In this document: positions 1 through 8,478 of the stretch, piece after piece
Layout: each line of letters begins with the position of its first letter
Numbering within the stretch: position 1 is the first letter of the stretch
DNA from: Burkholderia sp. IMCC1007
GTDB lineage: Bacteria; Pseudomonadota; Gammaproteobacteria; Burkholderiales; Burkholderiaceae
NCBI RefSeq assembly: GCF_027257875.1
Contig: NZ_JAPVQY010000049.1
Location: 1 to 61,101 of the forward strand
Direction of reading: 5' to 3'
DNA: 61,101 nt
Program-made: the position numbers and the translations under genes
Notes under the pieces: generated by a model
Databases searched by the model: none
What the model was told of the DNA's origin: nothing
The model's input: the letters and a program-made list of their open reading frames with translations, nothing else

Positions 1-590
1 GCGGCGGCGCGCACGCCGCACGGGCCGGCCAGCACCGCGAGCGGCAGCGGCTCGCCCGCGCGCGGCGCCCAGTCGGGTGCGGCGAGCCAGGTGAGCGGCT
101 CGGTAAACAGCAGCGTGCCGTCGTCGCGCGGCGGATCCTCGCCCGGTTCGTGCCGTACGACCACCGCGTCGAGTCGCCGCTCGTCGTACTGCACGAGCAG
201 GTTCGACGACGTTCCCAGATGCATTTCGAGCGAGAGCCCCGGATCCTGCCGGTGCAGGCTCGTCAGCACGGCCGGCAGGTCCGGCACCGCGACGTGTTCG
301 CTGACGCCGAGCGACAGGCGGTGCGTGCCGGTGGAGATCGTGTCGAGCGCGTGATCGTGCGCGTCGAGCAGCGCCCGCGCGGCCGGCAGGAAGTTCTCGC
401 CGTCGGCCGCGAGCTTGACGACGCGCGGCGTGCGCGCGAGCAGCGGCTTGCCGAGGTGGGTTTCCAGCCGCTTCAGCTTCAGGCTGACGGCCGACTGCGT
501 GGTGCCGAGCGCGTCGGCGGCACGCGTGAAGCTGGCGAGATCGGCGACCAGCACGAACGCGCGAACTGCATCGAGGTCGAGGACTTTCAT
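1..590 (-). CDS. LysR-family transcriptional regulator (3' end outside window)
   Basis: The reverse strand reads from an ATG at 590 to the window edge without a stop. The N-terminus begins MKVLDLDAVRAFVLVADLAS and continues with the typical LysR winged helix-turn-helix (TRAADALGTTQSAVSLKLKRLE, about residues 23-44), followed by the start of the substrate-binding domain. About 196 of a usual 290-310 residues are visible, so the effector pocket is incomplete and no inducer can be named. It is divergent from the tautomerase gene at 700; LysR regulators commonly control the divergent neighbour, so that gene is the first candidate target. The family call is secure; the target is inference. Confidence 0.9.
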   Translation of the reverse strand, partial: MKVLDLDAVRAFVLVADLASFTRAADALGTTQSAVSLKLKRLETHLGKPLLARTPRVVKLAADGENFLPAARALLDAHDHALDTISTGTHRLSLGVSEHVAVPDLPAVLTSLHRQDPGLSLEMHLGTSSNLLVQYDERRLDAVVVRHEPGEDPPRDDGTLLFTEPLTWLAAPDWAPRAGEPLPLAVLAGPCGVRAA

Positions 591-699
591 TTCTAATGTA
601 AATAAATGAAATATGTATCGATGACTGTTCATTATAGCTCGGCGCGCCTAACCTGACGTGGCGTTCTCGTTTTTCAACGTCATCGAAAGGAGCAGGACC

Positions 700-1083
700 A
701 TGCCATTTACCCGTATCGCAGTGCGCGAAGGCAAACCGGCCGCCTACCGCGCGGCGCTCGTCGACGGCGTGCATCGCGCGCTGATGCACACGTTCAATGT
801 GCCCGAGGACGACATCTTCATGGTCGTGACCGAGCATTCGGCCGAGAACTTCGTATTCGGCCGCCATTACCTCGACATCGAGCGCAGCGACGATCTCGTG
901 ATGATCCAGATCACCGCGAACAACACGCGCACGCTCGAGCAGAAACAGGCGCTGTACCGGACGATCGCCGAAAACCTCGCGCGGCAGCCCGGCGTGCGGC
1001 AGCAGGACGTTTTCATCAGCCTCGTCGAGGTGCTGAAGGAGGACTGGTCGTTCGGCAACGGCATCGCGCAATACGCCGTTTGA
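700..1083 (+). CDS. Tautomerase family protein
   Basis: A 127-aa protein beginning MPFTRIAV. The proline directly after the initiator Met is the catalytic nucleophile position of the tautomerase superfamily (4-oxalocrotonate tautomerase/MIF fold), and the double-length chain with sequence VTEHSAENFVFG and DVFISLVEVLKEDWSFGNG resembles the Tautomerase_2 group. The start at 700 is preferred over an in-frame upstream start at 658 because it follows an AAAGGAG-like ribosome site (687-693) and places Pro at position 2. Substrate is unknown. Divergent from the LysR gene, with 109 bp between start codons. Confidence 0.85.
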   Translation: MPFTRIAVREGKPAAYRAALVDGVHRALMHTFNVPEDDIFMVVTEHSAENFVFGRHYLDIERSDDLVMIQITANNTRTLEQKQALYRTIAENLARQPGVRQQDVFISLVEVLKEDWSFGNGIAQYAV

Positions 1084-1218
1084 TGCACGGCAGGGCGGCG
1101 GGGCGACAAGGGCCGGATCGTCGCCCGCGCGTCTGTGCGCCGTGTACTATGGAAGCTGCTTCATTGACGACGCCGGCAGCGGGCATGCGCCGGCGCTTCT
1201 TCATGTGCGGGAGTCTCC

Positions 1219-2847
1219 ATGTCGCGTGTGCTGGAAATCGTGTTGTGCCTGTCGCTCGAAGGTTGGCCGGTCAAGGCGGGAAGCCGGACGCGAGGCGCGC
1301 AGCGCGACTTCGGTGCTGAACTCGTGCGCGCGTGGCGGATCTGCCCGCAGGTGCGCATGCGTCGCGGCCACGAGCGCGTGACGATCGAGCCGTGCCAGAT
1401 CGAAGAGGCCGAGCCGAACCCCGGCGAGAGCTGGTGGACGTGGGTGGAAGCGAATGCACAGGGGCGGCGCGTCGTCGCGTCCCGCACGAGGGCGTTTGCG
1501 CCGGGTGTCGTGGAGCGCGAGCTGTTCGACGCCGAGCATGCGGGCATCGTCGTCGCGATGCCGGACCCTGCAACGCAGGCAGACCCAGAATCGGCAGAAG
1601 CAACGGACGAGCGCGATCGCGCGCCCGCGGGCGCCGTGGACGAAGCGGCGCTCGCCGCGTCGGCCGCGCCGCCGCCGTTGCAGCTCGTGAGCGAGCGGCG
1701 GCGCGGCCGATGGGCGGACGACAGCGGCGTGGTGGTCGAGATGACGCTCGACGACATCGCGCTGCATGGCGGCAGCGAGCCGCCACGCCGTCGCGTCGAG
1801 CTGCGTCTCGCGGCGCCCGACTGGGAAACACCGCCCGCGCGCGCAGCCGCATTGCATGCACTGTTCGCCGCCGCGCGCGAACTGAGCGGCGCGTGGCCCG
1901 CATTCGTGCAACTCACCAGCGTGATCGATCGCGCGTGCGCGGGCGAGCCCGCCGTCGCCGAGCCGGTCAAGGCGCAACCCGTCGACCTGACCGGGATCCG
2001 CTCGCAGCGCGCCGCGCTGTTCGCGCTGTCCGGCGACATCGCCGCGCAATGGCTTGGCAACGAAAGCGGCGTACTCGATCGCGACGATCCCGAATTCGTG
2101 CACCAGATGCGCGTCGCGCTGCGCCGGTTGCGCACGCTGATGCGCTTGTTTCCGCGCTTCGCGGACGAGCAATGGCAGAACACGTTCGGCGTCGACCTGC
2201 GCTGGCTCGCCGCGCTGCTCGGCACCGTGCGCGACTGGGACGTGTTCTCGACCGAAACCCTGCCTGCGCTGATCGAGGCCGACGGCGGCAGCGCCGACTG
2301 GAACGGCACGCTCGACGCCGCGCGTGCGCAGGCGGCCGCCGCGCGTGTCGAATTGCGGCAGGGCGTGCATTCCGCGCGCTATGCGCGGCTGACGCTCGGC
2401 TGGCTCGAATGGCTGAGTACGCTCGCGCTGCCGTCCGCCGAAGACGACGCCGCCCCGTCGCTGCGGCGCCACGCGACCAAGCGCGTGCGCCGGTTGTTCG
2501 GCCATCTGTATGCATCGCCGTCGCTCACGTCGCTCGACACGGCCGCGCGGCACCGGGTGCGGATCGATGCGAAGCGGTTGCGCTATGCGCTCGAATTCTT
2601 CGCGTCGCTGGCGTCGCGCCGCACGCGCAACGAGACGGTCAAGACGCTCGCGCGCGTGCAGAGCGTGCTGGGCGAGGCGAACGACACGATGGCCGCGCTG
2701 CATCATCTCGAACAACTGGCGGCGCCCGCGTACCAGCTCGGGTTCGTGCGTGGCTACGGGGCCGCGCTCGAGCAACACACGGCGCGCGACGCCGAGACGC
2801 TGCTCGCGAGCCTGCGCCCGCCGAGGCTCGACGGGAAGTCGGGTTGA
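1219..2847 (+). CDS. CHAD domain-containing protein
   Basis: A 542-aa protein. The C-terminal half (about residues 255-530) is an alpha-helical CHAD domain: it shows the conserved basic/histidine helices VHQMRVALRRLRTLMRLF and HRVRIDAKRLRYALEFFASL. CHAD domains bind inorganic polyphosphate and localise to polyphosphate granules in some bacteria. The N-terminal part (residues 1-200) occupies the place of the CYTH triphosphatase domain often fused to CHAD, but I do not see the ExExK signature, so it may be a diverged or inactive version. A CGGGAG ribosome site (1208-1213) precedes the ATG. Transcribed toward modE, whose start is 46 bp downstream. Confidence 0.85.
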   Translation: MSRVLEIVLCLSLEGWPVKAGSRTRGAQRDFGAELVRAWRICPQVRMRRGHERVTIEPCQIEEAEPNPGESWWTWVEANAQGRRVVASRTRAFAPGVVERELFDAEHAGIVVAMPDPATQADPESAEATDERDRAPAGAVDEAALAASAAPPPLQLVSERRRGRWADDSGVVVEMTLDDIALHGGSEPPRRRVELRLAAPDWETPPARAAALHALFAAARELSGAWPAFVQLTSVIDRACAGEPAVAEPVKAQPVDLTGIRSQRAALFALSGDIAAQWLGNESGVLDRDDPEFVHQMRVALRRLRTLMRLFPRFADEQWQNTFGVDLRWLAALLGTVRDWDVFSTETLPALIEADGGSADWNGTLDAARAQAAAARVELRQGVHSARYARLTLGWLEWLSTLALPSAEDDAAPSLRRHATKRVRRLFGHLYASPSLTSLDTAARHRVRIDAKRLRYALEFFASLASRRTRNETVKTLARVQSVLGEANDTMAALHHLEQLAAPAYQLGFVRGYGAALEQHTARDAETLLASLRPPRLDGKSG

Positions 2848-2893
2848 GCGGTGCGCTCACTATAATGACCGCCCATTTTCTTCGACCAGACCG

Positions 2894-3745
2894 ATGACCG
2901 ACGCGTCGCCTCCTTCCTCTTCCGCCGAACCGCTCGAACTGGGCGGCGAACTGTGGCTGCGCGCGGGCGAGCAGACGCTCGGCGGCGCCACCCGCATCGC
3001 GCTGCTCGAGGCGGTCGGCGACACCGGTTCGATCACGCGCGCGGCGAAGGCCGTCGGCCTCAGCTACAAGGCCGCGTGGGATGCGATCGATACGATGAAC
3101 AACCTCGCCGGCGAACCGCTCGTGATGCGTTCTACGGGCGGCAAGGGCGGCGGCGGCACGACGCTGACGCCGCGCGCGACGTCGCTGATCGCCGCGTTCC
3201 GCACGATCGAGCGCGAGCATCGCCGTTTCATCGCGGCCGCCGGCGCGGCCGTGGCCGGCTTCGACGTCGACTGGGCGCTGATCGGCCGGATCGGGATGAA
3301 GACGAGCGCGCGCAACCAGTTGTTCGGCAAGGTCGAATCGATCGTGCGCGGCGCGATCAACGACGAAGTGACGCTCGTGCTGCCCGGCGGACAGGCGCTC
3401 GTCGCGGTGCTCACGCATGAAAGCGCCGACGTGCTCGGCTTGCGGCCCGGCGCGGACGCGTGCGCGCTGGTGAAGGCGTCGTGGATCGTGCTGGCCGTCG
3501 ACGCCGATGGCGAAGCCGAGGGTGCAGCAGCGTTGAAGGTGTCCGCGCGCAACCAGTTGCGCGGCACGGTCGAACACGTTGCGGCCGGTGCGGTGAACAG
3601 CGAGGTGACGCTTGCGCTCGATGGCGGCGGCACGCTCACGGCCGTCGTCACGAACCCGAGCGTCGATGCCTTGCGGCTCGACGCGGGCCGGCGTGCGATC
3701 GCGTTGTTCAAGGCATCGAGCGTGATTCTGGCGGTGACGGGCTGA
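2894..3745 (+). CDS. modE: Molybdate-responsive transcriptional regulator ModE
   Basis: A 283-aa protein with an N-terminal winged helix (ALLEAVGDTGSITRAAKAVG, then SYKAAWDAIDTMNN) and two tandem Mop/TOBE molybdate-binding repeats, each containing SARNQL followed by a GxVNxEVTL-type strand (about residues 137-205 and 213-281). This is the full ModE architecture: DNA-binding dimer plus di-Mop effector domain. ModE with molybdate represses modABC. The start at 2894 is the only ATG giving a normal ModE N-terminus; the reading frame stays open far upstream as a shadow of the CHAD gene. It converges on modC, 178 bp away. Confidence 0.95.
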   Translation: MTDASPPSSSAEPLELGGELWLRAGEQTLGGATRIALLEAVGDTGSITRAAKAVGLSYKAAWDAIDTMNNLAGEPLVMRSTGGKGGGGTTLTPRATSLIAAFRTIEREHRRFIAAAGAAVAGFDVDWALIGRIGMKTSARNQLFGKVESIVRGAINDEVTLVLPGGQALVAVLTHESADVLGLRPGADACALVKASWIVLAVDADGEAEGAAALKVSARNQLRGTVEHVAAGAVNSEVTLALDGGGTLTAVVTNPSVDALRLDAGRRAIALFKASSVILAVTG

Positions 3746-3923
3746 CGACACGCGGCGGCACGGGTCTGTGCCGAGGTGTGTCCCGGGGATGCATCCGGAC
3801 GGACGCGAAACCGGCGCCGCCCAGGGTTGCGACGCGCCGGCTTCGATCCCGTTTCAACTTATGCCGCCCGTGCGGCTTCTCTCAGGCTCCAACGTGGCTG
3901 CCGGCGCCACTGCCTTCGCGCGC

Positions 3924-4625
3924 TCAGTTCACGCGCGTCGGCCACTCGGCGTGCGGCGTCGTCGCCTGCACGCGTCCTTCGCTCAACTGCACAACCTGGT
4001 CGCCGAAGGCGGCGACGTCGTCCGGGTCGTGCGAGATGAGCACCATCGGGATGTCGAGCCGCGCCTGCAATTCGGCCAGCTCGTGACGCATGCGCTGGCG
4101 CATCGCGCCGTCGAGCGCCGCGAACGGCTCGTCGAGCAGCAGGATGCGCGGTTGCGCGACCAGCGCGCGCGCGAGCGCGACGCGCTGCTTCTGTCCGCCC
4201 GACAACTGCGACGGAAACTGCCCGGCGAGCGCGTCGAGTTCGAACGCGTTCAGCCAGTACGCGACTTCGGGCGGCACCGTCTTCGCGCGCGGATTGCGCA
4301 GCCCCGGCGAGAGCCCGAACGCGATGTTCTGGCGCACGTTCAGGTGCGGAAACAGCGCGTAGTCCTGGAACAGGTATGCGACGCCGCGTGCGCGCGTCGG
4401 CACGTCGATGCCGCGTGCGGCATCGAACAGCGGTTCGCCGTTCAGCGTGATCGTGCCTTCGTCGGGCGACAGCAGGCCGGCGATCGCCTGCAGCGTCATG
4501 CTCTTGCCTGCGCCGGACGGCCCGAACAGCACGACGCGCTGCGTGGTGGCGGTAAACGACACGTCGAGCGTGAAGCGGCGCTCGGCGCTCGCGCAGGTCT
4601 TGCGGATATCGACGCAGACGGTCAT
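3924..4625 (-). CDS. modC: Molybdate ABC transporter ATP-binding protein ModC, short form
   Basis: A 233-aa ABC ATPase with Walker A GPSGAGKS, signature LSGGQKQRVALARAL, Walker B ILLLDEPFAALD and switch His in LISHD. It energises molybdate import with ModB and ModA. Full-length ModC of E. coli type is about 350 aa with a C-terminal TOBE/Mop domain that senses molybdate; this protein stops right after the ATPase core (ending ATTPHAEWPTRVN), so that regulatory domain is missing. Last gene of modABC; 88 bp separate it from modB. The gene identity rests on its position after modAB. Confidence 0.92.
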   Translation of the reverse strand: MTVCVDIRKTCASAERRFTLDVSFTATTQRVVLFGPSGAGKSMTLQAIAGLLSPDEGTITLNGEPLFDAARGIDVPTRARGVAYLFQDYALFPHLNVRQNIAFGLSPGLRNPRAKTVPPEVAYWLNAFELDALAGQFPSQLSGGQKQRVALARALVAQPRILLLDEPFAALDGAMRQRMRHELAELQARLDIPMVLISHDPDDVAAFGDQVVQLSEGRVQATTPHAEWPTRVN

Positions 4626-4713
4626 GCCGGCCTCCGTCGTGCAGCGCCGCGCGCGGCGGGGAAGCCGATCGTCGCGCGGCGCGCGGCCGTACGACGCGGA
4701 TGTGGCACGCGCG

Positions 4714-5391
4714 TCATGTCAGCTGGCTCCGGGCGGCCCGCGACGGCACGAGCCAGCCGGTCGCGAGCAACACGAGCACGCAGGTGATCGACGTCACGAG
4801 CACGAGGAAATTGGCGGTGCTGTCGTCGCCGGCCTGCACGGCGGCGTAGATCGCGACCGACAGCGTCTGCGTGCGGCCGGGCAGGTTGCCGGCGATCATC
4901 AACGTCGCGCCGAATTCGCCGAGCGCGCGCGCGAACGCGAGCAGCGCACCAGCGAGGATGCCGCGCACGGCGAGCGGCAACGTCACGCGGAAGAACACCG
5001 CGGCCTCGCCGAGCCCGAGCGTGCGCGCCGCGCGCTCGAGGTCCGGATCGACGCTCTCGAACGCGGCGCGCGCCGACTTCAGGATCAGCGGGAACGCGAC
5101 GACCATCGATGCGACCACCGCTCCCTGCCACGTGAAGACGAGCTCGATGCCGAGCTTGTCGAGCCATGCGCCGAACACGCCGCGCCGGCCGAGCAGCACG
5201 AGCAGGTAGTAGCCGAGCACCGTCGGCGGCAGCACGAGCGGCAGCGTCAGCAGCGAATCGACGACGTCGCGCAGCGGCGAGCGCCAGCGCGCGAGCGCGA
5301 AGGCGGCCGCGACGCCGAGCACGATGTCGAGCACGGTCGCCCAGCCGGCGACCTTCAGCGACAGCAGCAGCGGTACCCACGCGTCCTGCAT
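4714..5391 (-). CDS. modB: Molybdate ABC transporter permease ModB
   Basis: A 225-aa inner-membrane permease starting MQDAWVPLLLSLKVAGW. It shows about five transmembrane segments and the permease coupling motif EAA---G in RAARTLGLGEAAVFFRVTLPLAVRGILAG-like form (residues about 130-158). It forms the molybdate channel with ModC on the cytoplasmic face. The start at 5391 removes a 35-residue basic extension present in the longer frame, which is antisense to modA coding sequence. It lies 10 bp after the modA stop. Confidence 0.95.
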   Translation of the reverse strand: MQDAWVPLLLSLKVAGWATVLDIVLGVAAAFALARWRSPLRDVVDSLLTLPLVLPPTVLGYYLLVLLGRRGVFGAWLDKLGIELVFTWQGAVVASMVVAFPLILKSARAAFESVDPDLERAARTLGLGEAAVFFRVTLPLAVRGILAGALLAFARALGEFGATLMIAGNLPGRTQTLSVAIYAAVQAGDDSTANFLVLVTSITCVLVLLATGWLVPSRAARSQLT

Positions 5392-5401
5392 CACGCTACG
5401 C

Positions 5402-6199
5402 TCACTTGCCCGCGGGCTTGAAACCGAACGTCGACAGCACGGCCTGGCCCTGCGGCGACGCGACGAAGTCGATGAACGACTGCGCCTGCGCGGCATGGCG
5501 GCTGTCCTTGACCACCGCGATCGGATAGGTGATGGCCGTTTGCGTCGGCACGGTCAGCGCGACCTTCACGCGGCCCGGCATGATCGCCGCGTCAGTGCCG
5601 AACACGAAGCCCGCGTCGACTTCGCCGCGCGCGACGTAATCCAGGCTCTGGCGCACGTTCGCGGCCAGCACGCCCTTCGCGCTGACGGCGTCCCACACGC
5701 CTGCGGCGCGCAGCGCGCCTTCGGTGTAGCGGCCGACCGGCACCGACGCCGGGTCGCCGTACGCGACCCGCTTCACGCCCGGCGCCGTCAGGTCGTTCAG
5801 CGACGTCGGCGCGGCCGCGCGGCTGTCGGCCGGCACGATCAGCACGAGCGAGTTCGCGGCGAAATCGCGGCGCGTGCCGGGCACGATGACGCTTTCGCCG
5901 GCCGCGCGATCCATCGCCTTCTGATCGGCGGACGCGAACACGTCGGCCGGTGCGCCCTTGGCGATCTGCTGCACCAGCACGTCGGACGCGCCGAAGTTGA
6001 ACAGCACCTTGGTGCCCGGATGCTGCTTCTGGTACGCATCGCCGACGGCCTTGAACGCGTTCGTCAGGCTCGCGGCGGCCGACACCACCAGTTCGTCGGC
6101 AGCGCAAGCCGGCGCGCTGCACGCGATCCCGGCGGCAAGCGCGGCGATCGGCAGAAAGCGGAGCACGGTGCGGCGGAGCGGGCGAACGGTTGAGCGCAT
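5402..6199 (-). CDS. modA: Molybdate ABC transporter substrate-binding protein ModA
   Basis: A 265-aa periplasmic binding protein: basic n-region MRSTVRPLRR, hydrophobic core, and probable cleavage after ACA just before ADELVVSAAASL. The mature part carries ModA landmarks (AAASLTNAFKAVG, GASDVLVQQI, ADVFASADQKAMD, YGDPASVPVG). It captures molybdate or tungstate for ModBC. Longer in-frame starts at 6232 and 6298 exist, but the first lies inside the ModE-box palindrome and both spoil the signal peptide, so 6199 is chosen. First gene of the modABC operon. Confidence 0.95.
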   Translation of the reverse strand: MRSTVRPLRRTVLRFLPIAALAAGIACSAPACAADELVVSAAASLTNAFKAVGDAYQKQHPGTKVLFNFGASDVLVQQIAKGAPADVFASADQKAMDRAAGESVIVPGTRRDFAANSLVLIVPADSRAAAPTSLNDLTAPGVKRVAYGDPASVPVGRYTEGALRAAGVWDAVSAKGVLAANVRQSLDYVARGEVDAGFVFGTDAAIMPGRVKVALTVPTQTAITYPIAVVKDSRHAAQAQSFIDFVASPQGQAVLSTFGFKPAGK

Positions 6200-6230
6200 G
6201 GTCTGGTCGTTTGAATGATCGAAAACCGTC

Positions 6231-6258
6231 ATCGTAATATAGCGCGGGTTATAACGCT
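6231..6258. promoter_or_regulatory. Putative ModE box upstream of modA
   Basis: Interrupted palindrome with 11-bp arms ATCGTAATATA (6231-6241) and GTTATAACGCT (6248-6258) around a 6-bp spacer. The reverse complement of the right arm is AGCGTTATAAC, so the arms share A-CGT-ATA. Arm sequence and 6-bp spacing match the known ModE operator pattern (CGnTATATA, 6-7 bp, inverted repeat). It sits 31 bp before the modA ATG, a position suited to molybdate-dependent repression. Confidence 0.75.
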
Positions 6259-6335
6259 CGACATACCGCTCATGTGACGGCGCACATGGAATCGTCAAAC
6301 GTGAAAGCGGGCGGGAATGACGTGCGCGCGGCCCG

Positions 6336-7040
6336 TCACGCGTGCAGCAAAGCCGCCGACGATTCGCCGCGTTGCGGCGACGGTGCCGGCGGCTGCGACG
6401 CGGGCCGGTAGTTTGGATTGGCTTTCCAGCGCGCGCGAACGAACGGACGCTCGTGGCCCGACAGCTCCAGCGCGACCTTCGTGACCCAGCGGTGCGACGG
6501 GACCGTGATGCCGTGCAGTGCGACCGTGACGAGCGCGAGGCTCGCGATCACGGCCGGCACCGACCAGCGGTGCGGCACGGCGTGCCACGAACCGGCGATG
6601 AACGCGAGCGCGGCGATCGCGCCGACGATGCAGCCGGTGATCGATTCGGACGGCGAATGGGCATCCAGCGCGACGCGCGACACGCCGACCGCGATGCCGG
6701 CCGCGAGCCCGAGCGCGATGCCGGCGAGGCGGACCGGCGTGCGCGTGCGGATCAGCGCGAGGAAGATGGCGACCGGATACACCGACGTCGACAGCATCGC
6801 GTGGCCGCTGAAGCCCGTGAAGTCCCACGCGCGGATGCCGATGCCCCAGCCGAGGAACGCGATCTTCGTGAGCGCGACCACCGCGATCGCGGTCGCGAGC
6901 ACTGCCAGCCACGCGGCGGAGCGCTTCCACGAGTAGCCGAGCGCCAGCCAGACGGCGATCGTGACCGCGAGCGGCAACGTCAGGCCGGCGCCGCCGAACG
7001 CGGTGATCATGATCCACAGGTGAGACGACAGGTCAAACAT
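6336..7040 (-). CDS. PAP2-family phosphatase, membrane-bound
   Basis: A 234-aa polytopic membrane protein with about six hydrophobic segments and the three phosphatase motifs of the PAP2/acid phosphatase superfamily: KIAFLGWGIGIR (motif 1), FSGHAM (motif 2, with Phe in place of the common Pro/Ser before SGH) and SRVALDAHSPSE (motif 3). Such enzymes dephosphorylate lipid phosphates, for instance undecaprenyl pyrophosphate or phosphatidic acid. The C-terminal 45 residues are polar and Pro/Ser-rich. Substrate is not resolvable here. Stands alone between modA and the PHB-type esterase. Confidence 0.85.
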   Translation of the reverse strand: MFDLSSHLWIMITAFGGAGLTLPLAVTIAVWLALGYSWKRSAAWLAVLATAIAVVALTKIAFLGWGIGIRAWDFTGFSGHAMLSTSVYPVAIFLALIRTRTPVRLAGIALGLAAGIAVGVSRVALDAHSPSESITGCIVGAIAALAFIAGSWHAVPHRWSVPAVIASLALVTVALHGITVPSHRWVTKVALELSGHERPFVRARWKANPNYRPASQPPAPSPQRGESSAALLHA

Positions 7041-7287
7041 CGGGAAGGAAGCGGGGCAGAGGCGGGACGAATGCTTAAATCAACGCGCGAGCCGGAAAGA
7101 ACGACTACAACGGATACAAGCGGCCAAACCCGAGTATAGCGCCGCGTGTGATCGAGGCCCGTTTTTCGCGGCGCGGGGAACTATCGGCGAGCAGGAGAAA
7201 TCCCAGAAACAATGTTATGGTGCATTGCACAAACATGAACGATGCACCTGAGTGGTGTCCCTATTTTCCCGACTGCGAATCCGATCG

Positions 7288-8397
7288 ATGACCAAAAGTC
7301 TGACGAAGGTATGGCTTGGCAGCATGAAACGCATGCTGTCTCCGGCCGCCAAACGTGCGGCGCGCGATGCTCAGCGGATCGCGCGCGATACGCTCGAGGC
7401 TGCGGCGTCGTCCGCTGCCGCTGATCTGTCCCCGCCGCGCGAATCGCGCGTGCGGCCCCGGGCGGCTGCGTGGGCGGCCGGCGAATGGACGCGGGGCGAA
7501 CATCCGATGGCGCCGGCGCTCGGGCGCCTGGTCCAGCAGCTTGCCTACGGCCTCTACGTGCCGCCGGGCCGCCGGCGCGGCGCGATGCCGCTCGTCGTGA
7601 TGCTGCACGGCTGCCAGCAATCGGCCGACGAGTTCGCGCAGGGCACGCGGATGAACCTGCTCGCCGACAAGCACGGTTTCGCGGTGCTGTACCCCGAGCA
7701 ATCGCAGCGCGCGCACTCGCACGGCTGCTGGCACTGGTACGAAGACACCGACCGCGCGGGCCGCGGCGAAGCGGATACCGTCGCATCGCTCGTCGACACA
7801 CTCGTCGAAGAGCGCGGTTTCGATGCGTCGCGCGTGTACGTCGCCGGCCTGTCGGCCGGCGCGGGCCTCGCGTCGTTGCTCGCGCTGCACCATCCCGACC
7901 GTTTCGCGGCGGTCGCGCTGCACTCGGGCCCCGCGTTCGGTGAGGCGAATTCCGGCATCAGCGCGATGGACGTGATGCGGCGCGGCCTGCGGCAGAACCC
8001 GGCCGCGGCCGTCGATGCGCTCATCGACGCCGGTTCGTATCCGGGCATGCCGGCGCTGATCGTGCACGGCGACGGCGATCATGTCGTCGCGCCGAAGAAC
8101 GCCGATCAGTTGGCCGTGCAGTTCATGCGCCTGAACGGGCTCGCGGACAGCCGCGGCGCGCTGCGCGGCGGCGATCGCGTGGAGACGCGCGAGACGGGCG
8201 TCCAGATCACCGACGTGCGTCGCGACGGCGAGCCGGTCGTGCGGCTGTGTCGCGTGAAAGGGCTCGATCATGCGTGGGCGGGCGGCGACGAAGCCGTGCC
8301 GTTTCACGCGGCCGTCGGCCCCGACGCGAGCGCGATGATCTGGTCCTTTTTCGAACAGAATCGTCGCACTGTGGCGACGGAACGACGCACCGTCTGA
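7288..8397 (+). CDS. PHB depolymerase-family esterase
   Basis: A 369-aa alpha/beta hydrolase. Visible landmarks are the oxyanion-region motif MLHGCQQSADEFA (about residue 108) and the nucleophile elbow GLSAGAG (Ser about 189), with a likely catalytic Asp/His in HGDGDHVV and GLDHAWAGGD. This matches the extracellular-type poly(3-hydroxybutyrate) depolymerase/feruloyl esterase family (LpqC-like). The N-terminal 60 residues are basic and Ala-rich and show no secretion signal, so an intracellular role is plausible. The start at 7288 is chosen over 7252 because the latter adds a non-family leader. Substrate uncertain. Confidence 0.85.
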   Translation: MTKSLTKVWLGSMKRMLSPAAKRAARDAQRIARDTLEAAASSAAADLSPPRESRVRPRAAAWAAGEWTRGEHPMAPALGRLVQQLAYGLYVPPGRRRGAMPLVVMLHGCQQSADEFAQGTRMNLLADKHGFAVLYPEQSQRAHSHGCWHWYEDTDRAGRGEADTVASLVDTLVEERGFDASRVYVAGLSAGAGLASLLALHHPDRFAAVALHSGPAFGEANSGISAMDVMRRGLRQNPAAAVDALIDAGSYPGMPALIVHGDGDHVVAPKNADQLAVQFMRLNGLADSRGALRGGDRVETRETGVQITDVRRDGEPVVRLCRVKGLDHAWAGGDEAVPFHAAVGPDASAMIWSFFEQNRRTVATERRTV

Positions 8398-8414
8398 TCG
8401 ACGCTGGTCAAGAT

Positions 8415-8448
8415 CTAGGGTTTTCCCTATAATTCGGGAAAACCCTAG
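8415..8448. promoter_or_regulatory. Perfect 13-bp inverted repeat enclosing a -10 box
   Basis: CTAGGGTTTTCCC (8415-8427) and its exact inverse GGGAAAACCCTAG (8436-8448) flank the 8-bp spacer TATAATTC. The spacer contains a consensus -10 hexamer TATAAT (8428-8433); TGGTCA at 8405-8410 gives a 17-bp spaced, 4-of-6 match to a -35 box. The arrangement reads as the DUF3563 gene promoter (start 8479) with an operator wrapped around the -10 element. It has no following T-tract, so a terminator is less likely. Confidence 0.7.
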
Positions 8449-8478
8449 TGAAAGACTTTTGGATTGCGGAGATCGAAC

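Noticed and set aside
1201..2778. 525-codon minus-strand frame opposite the CHAD gene
   Set aside because: Composition is typical of an antisense frame and the plus-strand CHAD domain is clear.
7219..7248. GGTGCAT/ATGCACC inverted repeat before the PHB-type esterase gene as a regulator site
   Set aside because: Only 7-bp arms with a 16-nt gap, no second copy in the window, no known regulator consensus matched.
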